Shown: piece after piece, positions 30,412 through 36,274 of the stretch
How the letters are laid out: each line of letters begins with the position of its first letter
Position numbering within the stretch: the first letter of the stretch is position 1
Notes under the pieces: model-generated
Databases searched by the model: none
The model's input: only the letters and a program-made list of their open reading frames with translations
Told to the model about the DNA's origin: nothing
DNA from: an uncultured Paraglaciecola sp.
GTDB lineage: Bacteria > Pseudomonadota > Gammaproteobacteria > Enterobacterales > Alteromonadaceae
Assembly (NCBI RefSeq): GCF_937123705.1
Contig: NZ_CAKZKO010000132.1
Coordinates: forward strand, 1 to 36,274
Length of the DNA stretch: 36,274 bases
Direction: 5' to 3'
Made by a program: the position numbers and the translations under genes

Positions 30412-31986
30412 CTAAGCACGTCTTGATTGATTCTCCCGCGCTATCTCATCCGCGATGCTATCGTATTTACTTGAATTACTAATATTATATATAACTTTCT
30501 CTTCTAATCCTAGCCTAATTCCATCAGCTAGTGTATCAGCTATGTCGTCGTGCTTTTGGCTTCCACCTAAAGTTATTTGTTTTAGGTGGTGCATGCACAT
30601 ATCTCTATGTCGGCAGTCCTCATTCATAGAAACAAACCCTTTCGCCATAAATGGAGCTGCCATTTTAAACCTATTTGTTTTACTTCCACTCCCTGCATTT
30701 CTTTCTATATCAACAGCAATAAGGCCCTGCCTCTTTTTGAAGAATGACAAAAGCATGCTGCCAGTGCTTTTCTTCTCAATAAAAACCCGATCAGGTATTA
30801 CCTTATGCCTTAAACAGGAACCATAAAAATATTCAAATTCTTCTACAAGTTCTTCTGGTTCTTTTCTTGTTTGATGGCAAGAAATCCAGTGGAGACCTAT
30901 ATGACCTGTCTTTTTCCCCATAAAAATGGTCTCATAGACTCCAAACATAGAAAAAACGCTAGCATCATTAACTCTATCTGCTGTCTCCGCTGTGTCAGCC
31001 ACAACAAATGTCGCAATTATTTTAGGCTCTTCTTTGAAAAATACTATTGCATCAGTATTAAAAATTCTATTTGAATCCGATACGGGTCTTTGCTGTATTT
31101 GAGACCAGAATGTAAAAGGGTCATTTTTTTTAAGGTCTAACAAATACTCTTTGCTATGTTTCTCAGGCCAAAGTGCGTTATTTGCTGAATCAAGGCCCGG
31201 TATAATAACCGCATTAGATACCCATGACTCTTGGTAGTTATCAAGAGGACTATTGTTATAGCCTTCTGAAAGCTGTCCTCCTAAATCAAGCTCGGATATC
31301 CTTTGAGATATATGTATTATTGGGGTTGTTTTAGGGTCATTCCTTCTGTTTACAAGCGTTTGACTATACAGCTTTCTAACAGATGTAATCATAGCTAAAC
31401 TGTGGCCATCTTGAGCCTTCATCATGTCATCCATGAATATGCCACCGCCGTAAGGTTCTTTATCTGTTGTTCCTGCCCCGCTACCAAGTCCTGAACCATC
31501 AGCCCCTACAGCTATTGTCCTTCCACCTTGTACGGTAGAGAAGTTGTCTTTTGCGCTAGAACTCTTACTTATTCGTGCGTCAAACAATATTTGAAATGTG
31601 CGAGATTGCATTATCTTTCTTACATTTTCAGTCTTTTCTGCTGCAAGCATTTTCTTATATGATGCATATATGTTGTTTGCTCTAGGGTTATGGGCATAAC
31701 ACCAAGCTATTGCGTGGCAAATCATCTCAGTTTTGCCGTATCTGGGCGGTACGTACATAGGAAGGACAAGGTCAGGCAGAGACTCTTGATCACCCCTCAG
31801 AGCCTTCATAATTGGGTTAGCCATCGTTATAAAATGATTCTGACGACCAACCGGATTAGGCGTCTCAGGTATTACATTATTAACCCTAGCAAAGAAATAG
31901 AAAAAGAAAAAATACAGGTCGTCCAAAAGTGCTTGACGCAATTGGTCAATATTGGAGTCTATAGGGTCTTCGAAGTCTTCTAGCAT
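30412..31986 (-). CDS. Terminase large subunit
   Basis: A 524-residue headful-packaging motor. The ATPase part has PMYVPPRYGKTEMIC (about 76-90, Walker A in the form PPRYGKTE) and GGGIFMDDMM (181-190, Walker B). The nuclease part has VVADTAETADR (328-338, with D331 in the first acidic site), VFIEKKSTGSMLL (second acidic region) and KHDDIADTLADGI near the C-terminus (the third, HDD). These three together are typical of the RNase H-like nuclease of this family. It pumps DNA into the head through the portal encoded downstream. Confidence 0.92.
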   Translation of the reverse strand: MLEDFEDPIDSNIDQLRQALLDDLYFFFFYFFARVNNVIPETPNPVGRQNHFITMANPIMKALRGDQESLPDLVLPMYVPPRYGKTEMICHAIAWCYAHNPRANNIYASYKKMLAAEKTENVRKIMQSRTFQILFDARISKSSSAKDNFSTVQGGRTIAVGADGSGLGSGAGTTDKEPYGGGIFMDDMMKAQDGHSLAMITSVRKLYSQTLVNRRNDPKTTPIIHISQRISELDLGGQLSEGYNNSPLDNYQESWVSNAVIIPGLDSANNALWPEKHSKEYLLDLKKNDPFTFWSQIQQRPVSDSNRIFNTDAIVFFKEEPKIIATFVVADTAETADRVNDASVFSMFGVYETIFMGKKTGHIGLHWISCHQTRKEPEELVEEFEYFYGSCLRHKVIPDRVFIEKKSTGSMLLSFFKKRQGLIAVDIERNAGSGSKTNRFKMAAPFMAKGFVSMNEDCRHRDMCMHHLKQITLGGSQKHDDIADTLADGIRLGLEEKVIYNISNSSKYDSIADEIARENQSRRA

Positions 31987-32022
31987 TATGGGATTGTAGC
32001 ATAATTTTATTATTTAATTCTA

Positions 32023-32373
32023 TTAACTTACACATTTCTGTTGTTCGGGATCGTAAAACCTTTCGTCAAACATCATAACGAAAAATTTATCAGTTACGCC
32101 AGATTCAATATTAGTCAGCGTCTCAACTCCTAATTCTACATAACCATCTCTTATTAATACAGGTATTTCCTCTCGACTACTAAATGGTACTTTCCTAGTC
32201 AAACAAACATCAGGGAACTTGTCGTGATGCTCATCTCTGCATTTATTGCAGACAACTTTATCCATACATTTCGAGCAAAAATAATACCTACATTTATTAC
32301 ATAAATACCTTGTAATGTATCGTGCTTCAGTCAATCCATCACAACCATAGCAGTTATATTTATACATTTTCAT
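32023..32373 (-). CDS. Zinc-finger protein with cross-brace-like pattern
   Basis: A 116-residue protein read from ATG at 32373, which overlaps the upstream stop (TGATG); the ORF's earlier ATG would lie inside the previous gene. CYGC, CNKCRYYFCSKC and CNKCRDEHHD make a C-x2-C ... C-x2-C-x4-C-x2-C ... C-x2-C layout like RING/FYVE-type modules, then a beta-rich C-terminal half. It lies just upstream of the large terminase. Likely a protein-interaction or nucleic-acid adaptor. Confidence 0.65.
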   Translation of the reverse strand: MKMYKYNCYGCDGLTEARYITRYLCNKCRYYFCSKCMDKVVCNKCRDEHHDKFPDVCLTRKVPFSSREEIPVLIRDGYVELGVETLTNIESGVTDKFFVMMFDERFYDPEQQKCVS

Positions 32374-32693
32374 CAATCCCATTCCATCCAATCAGCTCTA
32401 GGGAATCTTTTGGTAAACGGGTTCCAGTCGTCTGGCTGAATAAGGATAAATCTAAAATCAATTTCACCGATATCATTTTCATATGCCTTCTCTACTATAG
32501 ACTTTACGTGATTCAAGTCATCTCCTTTAATCGCAGAAACATAAATGTTAGCGCATACTCCATAAGTAATATCCACAGGGCCCATTGGGTTAAAAAGAGG
32601 GATGAACCCATACTCCCAGCACGGAAACTCATCCTTAAAGAAGAAGTCTCCCATCTCTTCGTAGTGGTGCCAAGATACCCAGTATTTATTCAT
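32373..32693 (-). CDS. Phage protein of unknown function
   Basis: A 106-residue protein, MNKYWVSWHHYEEMGDFFFK at the start: aromatic-rich, with an SWHH pattern and later 'GPVDITYGVCANIYVSAIKG', an alpha/beta layout like small phage proteins. The ATGA overlap with the frameshifted gene upstream implies coupling. No family is recognised with certainty. Confidence 0.6.
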   Translation of the reverse strand: MNKYWVSWHHYEEMGDFFFKDEFPCWEYGFIPLFNPMGPVDITYGVCANIYVSAIKGDDLNHVKSIVEKAYENDIGEIDFRFILIQPDDWNPFTKRFPRADWMEWD

Positions 32694-32880
32694 CTATCCC
32701 CCAAAACGTTATTAACCACGTCATAAACAAACCTAAGTGTATCTTCTTTTTTCTTATAGTACTGGTCATCAGTAGACCTTACATTTTTGCATCTTCTAAT
32801 CTCTTTATCGCAGGATGGTCACCCATCTTAAACCATTGAGTAGCCTCGATTTCAATTGGTTTCTTTACGTATTTAGGCAT
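32690..32880 (-). pseudogene. Small phage gene with a one-base frameshift
   Basis: The start MPKYVKKPIEIEATQWFKMG at 32880 follows the well-known small phage protein pattern 'MPKYRKKPVVIEAIQW'. The frame stops at 32779-32781 (33 residues). The -1 frame entered at the A5 run (around 32784-32788) gives RSTDDQYYKKKEDTLRFVYD and continues to a stop at 32690, which overlaps the next start as ATGA. A single missing A (A6) would give a 62-residue protein. It is either a real mutation, a homopolymer error or programmed slippage. Confidence 0.55.
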
Positions 32881-32882
32881 AT

Positions 32883-32915
32883 TTATTTCTCCTGTTTATA
32901 TTTCGATGTAATAAT
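32883..32915. repeat. 33-bp duplicated segment (copy 1; copy 2 at 33233-33265)
   Basis: The two copies match at 29 of 33 positions by eye, with the first 17 bases (TTATTTCTCCTGTTTAT) identical. On the coding strand each carries an AGGAGAAATA ribosome site directly before a gene (32880 and 33231), so the duplication carries a translation start signal. Confidence 0.6.
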
Positions 32916-32957
32916 CTCTATATCTGTTTCTTCCAGTGTAGGGATGTAGTGTTTCAT
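32883..32957 (-). CDS. Tiny ORF, possibly a leader peptide
   Basis: A 24-residue ORF, MKHYIPTLEETDIEIITSKY and then KQEK, ending just before the frameshifted gene. Its last ten residues (IITSKYKQEK) nearly match the end of the 71-residue gene at 33233 (IITSKHKQEK), owing to a 33-bp DNA duplication. It may be a translated leader or non-functional remnant. Confidence 0.3.
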   Translation of the reverse strand: MKHYIPTLEETDIEIITSKYKQEK

Positions 32958-32967
32958 GGAACAAATC

Positions 32968-33231
32968 CTATTTTAGGTTATCCTGTAAATATTCTAAAGG
33001 GTCGAATAATAGACATTCTTGCTTTATTTCTTCCCGAGATTGTCTGTTCAATATTTCTAAACGCTCATTAAAGTCTTCACAAGGATAGTAGCGCCAGATT
33101 TCCTGTAATTTCCAGTAGCATTTTTTACAGCATAAATACACCCTATTGTCTATCCTGTAAGAACATAAAATTAACTTTTCCAGATAAGAGGGTATTTGTC
33201 CGCATAACGAACAAGGTTTATTCCCTTCCAT
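32968..33231 (-). CDS. Small Cys-rich zinc-binding-like protein
   Basis: An 87-residue protein: CSLCGQIPSYLEKLILC then YLCCKKCYWKLQEIW and PCEDF, giving paired Cys residues for one or two zinc sites. The aromatic C-terminal half (YWKLQEIWRYYP) may be a helical tail. Unlike other members it has no clear x4 cross-brace spacing. Unknown partner. Confidence 0.6.
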   Translation of the reverse strand: MEGNKPCSLCGQIPSYLEKLILCSYRIDNRVYLCCKKCYWKLQEIWRYYPCEDFNERLEILNRQSREEIKQECLLFDPLEYLQDNLK

Positions 33232-33232
33232 T

Positions 33233-33448
33233 TTATTTCTCCTGTTTATGCTTAGAAGTAATAATTTTGTGAATCCTGTCTAATATCCTTTCGTTAATAT
33301 CCCCTATTAAATCAGAATCATAATTATTAACAGACCAAAGAGACCATATCATCATAGACGCCTCTTTTTTTTTGCACGCGCCACATTTTAAAAAACTAAA
33401 TATATCTCTAACAACCCTAGTTAATGAATTTGAAGTTAACTTTACCAT
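33233..33448 (-). CDS. Phage protein of unknown function
   Basis: A 71-residue protein, MVKLTSNSLTRVVRDIFSFL and then CGACKKKEASMM, with one CxxC (maybe half of a zinc site). The C-terminal IITSKHKQEK is shared with the tiny ORF at 32883. GAGGATAACGT precedes the ATG. No family is recognised. Confidence 0.55.
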   Translation of the reverse strand: MVKLTSNSLTRVVRDIFSFLKCGACKKKEASMMIWSLWSVNNYDSDLIGDINERILDRIHKIITSKHKQEK

Positions 33449-33451
33449 ACG

Positions 33452-33631
33452 TTATCCTCTACTTGACTTATGAATCTTAAATACTCTAAATCCACAAACA
33501 ATTAAGAATATTAAAACTATAGATAATATCTCTACTGAAATGGGGAAACAAACCCAAAACCAAGACCACGAAATAACGCCACACAGCTTTAGAACTAAAA
33601 AAATTAAAAACAAAACAGTAGGAATCCCCAT
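33452..33631 (-). CDS. Small two-pass membrane protein
   Basis: A 59-residue protein, too short for the usual cutoff. MGIPTVLFLIFLVLKLCGVI, a W-rich loop (SWSWFWVCFP) and a second hydrophobic segment, ending in a basic tail (FKIHKSSRG). This 'T-V-L-F-L-I-F-L-V-L-K-L-x-G-V-I-x-W-S-W' pattern is common in phage-encoded small membrane proteins of unknown role. The ATG overlaps the upstream stop. Confidence 0.65.
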   Translation of the reverse strand: MGIPTVLFLIFLVLKLCGVISWSWFWVCFPISVEILSIVLIFLIVCGFRVFKIHKSSRG

Positions 33632-34029
33632 TATTTAACCCCATCATCATTAAATATAGACTTTAACCAAGATAGTACGCGAGCTAGCTTAAACCACCTT
33701 GATTTTCTTTTCTCACGCTCTTCATGGTTAAGCGATTTAAATCTCATCCTATAAAACTGAGTATTTTCACCTATTTTTGAGGCGAATTTCATAGCATCCA
33801 AACATTCGTTTATCTCTTCTTCACTCTTTGTTCTGTGTGCCACATTTATGCTACCAGCGCCTAATACGTCCCCACCGGCGTGTGCGTTTATAGCTACTGA
33901 ATCATCGGAGTTCTTCATTTTCCTTTTCCTTTCAAGACGCTGCATATGTAACTCTCTTAGTTTATCTAAATTATGCTTATCACAGATAAAATCATCATTT
34001 ATAATTTTAACTTTATCTTCGTTGTTCAT
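33631..34029 (-). CDS. Phage protein of unknown function
   Basis: A 132-residue, charged, mostly helical protein. A basic helical stretch (LDKLRELHMQRLERKRKM) is followed by a glycine-rich turn (NAHAGGDVLGAGSINVAHR) and a basic-amphipathic C-terminal helix (KRKSRWFKLARVLSWLKSIF) that may touch membrane or nucleic acid. No family is recognised. Confidence 0.55.
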   Translation of the reverse strand: MNNEDKVKIINDDFICDKHNLDKLRELHMQRLERKRKMKNSDDSVAINAHAGGDVLGAGSINVAHRTKSEEEINECLDAMKFASKIGENTQFYRMRFKSLNHEEREKRKSRWFKLARVLSWLKSIFNDDGVK

Positions 34030-34094
34030 AAATTAACTCCATGTACATTTGCACATTAATAAAAACTCTCTTATCGTTAAACTTTCTAATTCCA

Positions 34095-34289
34095 TTAATA
34101 ATTATGCGTCATTTTTAGCCACTTACCTTCTCCATTATAGCCTTGCGTCATTGCGATACTCGGCTTTAAATCTACCGGAATAGAATCTTTTCCCTCCTTT
34201 AATCTTCTTTTTAATTCTTCATTTTCATTATATAATTTTTCATATGCAAGATATAATTCTTCAAATTGTTCATCTTCTTCTTCGTCTAT
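34095..34289 (-). CDS. 3' part of a phage gene cut at the right junction
   Basis: An open frame without a start codon, running from the A/T homopolymer to a TAA at 34095: IDEEEDEQFEELYLAYEKLY, then coiled-coil-like acidic/basic helix, ending GYNGEGKWLKMTHNY (about 64 residues). It begins exactly where the chromosomal MutS-like gene ends. If the phage genome is circular, its missing N-terminus may be the membrane-type start at 1175. Confidence 0.5.
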   Translation of the reverse strand: MDEEEDEQFEELYLAYEKLYNENEELKRRLKEGKDSIPVDLKPSIAMTQGYNGEGKWLKMTHNY

Positions 34290-34966
34290 TTTTTTTTAAA
34301 CACATAGAAAAAAAACAAAAAGGAAAAAACCAGCGGTAAGTACTTCATAATCGGTGGAACAAAGGGAGAGTAGTTTTCAAGCCAATGCTCAATAATATCC
34401 GTTGTAGTTTGCGTTTTGGTCAATGAGGCAATTGCCGAAAACTCTTGTCTCCATTGGGGTATTTTAGAAAGTTCTTTAATCGCTCCTTGTTTTTCTGTAA
34501 TGTCGACAATTGAATTCTCCGTAAAAAGTGCCGCCAGTGTTTCACTGCCTTGACGCAATGCAGTACGATTATTGTATTGATAAAATGAGCCCCTCCCAAA
34601 GAGGTCAATATCCTGGCTGAAATAGTGCAAAGGGTCCTTAAACTCATTTCCTTCAGGAAGTTTATGAAAATCACGATTCAATACTTGAACCTCGGTCTCA
34701 TTGATGGTTTTTAAGGCTATCAGTTTGTCACGCTTATATTGCAGGTCTGTATGTCTCGAAACCAAGTAAAGGAACACGGCAATTCCCAATACTGCAATTG
34801 CTAAAACCAGCTTGGTGTTTTCAAAGAAAAGATAACTAAAGAAAATAGTTGCTATAAACACCAATAAACGAAGCGTACTTGAACCCGCCAGTTGTTTTTT
34901 GACCTCTGATACGGCGGTCGAATATTCTTCGATTTGATTTTGATAAAAGGAAAATAAATCCTGCAT
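34286..34966 (-). pseudogene. Truncated membrane MutS-like protein (Bacteroidota), ATPase lost
   Basis: A 226-residue protein. Residues 1-25 form a helix, about 27-70 two membrane segments (RLLVFIATIFFSYLF and LVLAIAVLGIAVFLYLV), then HYFSQDIDLFGRGSFYQYNN and 'ALRQGSETLAALF', 'EKQGAIKELSKIPQWRQEF', which is the MutS core-like region of membrane 'MutS-related' proteins common in Bacteroidota. In these, the C-terminal half holds the Walker A/B ATPase. Here the frame ends in KKK then stop at an A/T run, so about 350 residues and the ATPase are missing. The cut coincides with the phage junction. Confidence 0.7.
34289..34297. other. Right junction between phage and chromosomal flank (T9 run)
   Basis: On the left, a phage ORF lacks its start; on the right, a MutS-like gene lacks its end. 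The change is at a nine-T homopolymer. The left junction also lies at an A6 run. Such low-complexity bridges are typical of false joins in assembly, though a real insertion is not excluded. Confidence 0.55.
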
Positions 34967-35007
34967 TCAAGGAGAGGGTTTTATCCGGATAAAGATAGGT
35001 ATTTCCC

Positions 35008-35481
35008 TTAGCTCTTATGCATTGCATTCAACATCGCGATTTGCCCCAAATGATAAATATCATGTTGGGCAATACTGGTAAGAATAGGTCCGAAGGTATA
35101 TTCCTTTCCTGGAACTTGTCTTTGCAGTAATTCATCTGTCTCCTCAGATATTTTATGCATCAAGCTGTCTTGGGTACTTTGTAGTCTCTGTTTAAGTAAA
35201 TTCCATTCTTCTTGGGTGGCAATATGTATCTCATCCCAATCATTTTCACCGTCAATTACAATATTGAATTCCAAATCGCCTTCTAATTTTTTCAAAACAA
35301 ATATTCGCCAATTGATGATATGTTGAACAAGAACGGCAATCGTCTTGGAACCATAGGTTTTTTCATTCACTACCTCCCAAGGAATTTGATTCAACTTTTC
35401 CATCACAGAAATACCGTACCAGGGCCTCCCGTCAAAAGATTCTTTGAGATTCGATATAATTGATTCTAGTTCGCTTGACAT
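35008..35481 (-). CDS. DinB-like four-helix metal-binding protein
   Basis: A 157-residue protein of the DinB/YfiT-like fold. The conserved metal-ligand histidines are visible: VQHIINWRIFVL (His about 53) and the C-terminal SIAQHDIYHLGQIAML (two His), giving a His3-type site. These proteins act as thiol-dependent transferases or are stress-related, and the substrate cannot be set from sequence. No Shine-Dalgarno is visible, fitting a Bacteroidota origin. It is followed by the truncated MutS-like gene and preceded by the YjbR-like gene. Confidence 0.8.
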   Translation of the reverse strand: MSSELESIISNLKESFDGRPWYGISVMEKLNQIPWEVVNEKTYGSKTIAVLVQHIINWRIFVLKKLEGDLEFNIVIDGENDWDEIHIATQEEWNLLKQRLQSTQDSLMHKISEETDELLQRQVPGKEYTFGPILTSIAQHDIYHLGQIAMLNAMHKS

Positions 35482-35486
35482 AATAT

Positions 35487-35846
35487 CTAGGAAAGACCAT
35501 CAAACTCGGCCTTCAACTTTTTTGTGAATTTAGAAACCACCAGATTATATGAATGGTCTATGAGTTTCATCACCAATTTGGGCGGAACGTTATCTAGCAT
35601 CACCGTATTCCAATGCACCTTACTCATATGATAACCCGGTATTATCGCCCCATCGTGCTCTTCTCGAAGTTCGATGGCATAATCAGGATCGCATTTCAAA
35701 TTCACCTGTGCAGGAAGCCGTTCAAGGCCTGTCAAAGCAAACATCTTGCCCATGACCTTAAAGACCAAAGTATGTTCATCAAAAGGTAAACCTTCGGTCA
35801 CCCCTTTTTTCGAGAGGCAATAATCACGGAATTCTTCAACGTTCAT
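35487..35846 (-). CDS. YjbR/MmcQ-family protein
   Basis: A 119-residue protein with MNVEEFRDYCLSKKGVTEGL, PFDEHTLVFKVMGKMFAL, NLKCDPDYAIELRE, and MSKVHWNTVML. These are the usual elements of the YjbR/MmcQ family: 'FxxYCLSLPGVxEGxPF', the 'FKVxGKxFAL' strand, the 'LKCDP' turn and the 'HW' motif. A cyaY-like fold with DNA-binding suggested for the family; no role is proven. Typical length. Chromosomal neighbour of the DinB-like gene. Confidence 0.85.
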   Translation of the reverse strand: MNVEEFRDYCLSKKGVTEGLPFDEHTLVFKVMGKMFALTGLERLPAQVNLKCDPDYAIELREEHDGAIIPGYHMSKVHWNTVMLDNVPPKLVMKLIDHSYNLVVSKFTKKLKAEFDGLS

Positions 35847-36274
35847 TTGTCTTTTTTTTATTGTGAAGACCCAGAATCAAATTCAAACTTGGCCAATAGT
35901 ACCTTGTCTTGGTTACTTCTCGATCACCTATCTCGAAATCGTTCACAGTCTCCACAGGTATTCCGCCCAAACGTTCGTAAAAATTTATGGCTTTTGTGTT
36001 GCTGGTCAGCACCCATAAATACATCGATGTCTTATTTTTCTCTTCTAATAATCTGGCCGCACCAACCATTAATTTTTCACCAATTCGCTGTCCAATAAAT
36101 TTCGAATTAACATGAAGGTTGTCAATTAGGGTACCGTACTCTGAATCTTCATCAAGATAACCGCAAACGAACGCAACAAAGGTGTCTTCAATTTCAGCTA
36201 CGTAAACAAATTGACTCTCTTTTGGGTTTGTAAGGCGGGCTTCCCAAACTGTAAGCCTATCACTCAGAACTTCC
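35836..36274 (-). CDS. GNAT-family N-acetyltransferase, 5' end outside the window
   Basis: The open frame runs from the window edge to a stop at 35836 (about 145 residues visible); the ATG at 36069 is internal. The conserved core is LIDNLHVNSKFIGQRIGEKL, then MVGAARLLEE, with the acetyl-CoA pyrophosphate-binding turn (the usual Q/R-x-x-G-x-G/A is Q-R-I-G-E-K here), and WVLTSNTKAINFYERLGG, the 'N-x-x-A-x-x-F-Y-x-x-x-G' motif. It transfers acetyl groups to an amine substrate that cannot be named. The last bases overlap the YjbR-like gene. Confidence 0.8.
   Translation of the reverse strand, partial: EVLSDRLTVWEARLTNPKESQFVYVAEIEDTFVAFVCGYLDEDSEYGTLIDNLHVNSKFIGQRIGEKLMVGAARLLEEKNKTSMYLWVLTSNTKAINFYERLGGIPVETVNDFEIGDREVTKTRYYWPSLNLILGLHNKKKTNER

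Noticed and set aside
1..36274. tRNA genes
   Set aside because: No cloverleaf with a GTTCRANNC T-loop was seen on either strand by eye; a tRNA-finding program would be decisive.

Overview
The window is a three-part contig. A phage genome of about 33 kb (roughly 1,130-34,290) is flanked on both sides by chromosomal DNA that looks like Bacteroidota. The outer genes encode a secreted MORN-repeat protein (133-1110) and, on the right, a truncated membrane MutS-like protein, a DinB-fold protein, a YjbR/MmcQ protein and a GNAT acetyltransferase (34286-36274). These lack clear Shine-Dalgarno sites, as is usual in Bacteroidota. Nearly every phage gene has a strong purine-rich Shine-Dalgarno site, sigma70-type promoters are recognisable, and the phage carries CsrA and an IS21 remnant. 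This points to a low-GC proteobacterial host, probably gammaproteobacterial (inference). The flanks and the centre therefore probably come from different organisms, so either the contig is chimeric or this is a very unusual insertion.

The phage is a P22-like podovirus. A leftward late unit appears to start at a promoter near 5,080, upstream of a terminase-small-like gene (4406-5020), and runs through small genes to the left phage end. If the genome is circular it continues at the right phage end (34,290) through more small genes to the large terminase (30412-31986). After that come the portal, a small basic protein, a lipoprotein, scaffold, coat, gp4-like and gp10-like tail-completion proteins, glycine/glutamine-rich putative ejection proteins, two large fibre proteins (one with 16 YadA-head-like repeats) and small membrane proteins. 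The last late gene is split by a 545-bp IS21-family remnant with a 6-bp target duplication; removing it restores the frame exactly.

A leftward gene (5141-6547) encodes a winged-helix replication-initiator-like protein with origin-like repeats in its middle. A rightward early unit (6815-11416) encodes a membrane protein, a Cro/YdaS-like regulator, small unknown proteins, three zinc-finger proteins, a YqaJ-type exonuclease, a RecT annealing protein and CsrA. Four copies of a 17-bp partly palindromic motif (consensus near GTCTAATTTAACTAGAC) lie in or next to early promoters and look like one regulon's operators. A rightward three-gene island (26690-27811) sits inside the leftward late genes with its own promoter and an Arc-like ribbon-helix-helix protein, recalling the P22 immunity I region.

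I see no integrase, no CI-type repressor and no recognisable endolysin. The points most worth checking are the host mismatch at both ends, the phage CsrA, the shared operators, the family of small cross-brace-like zinc proteins spread over several units, the regulator island, and the reconstructible IS insertion.
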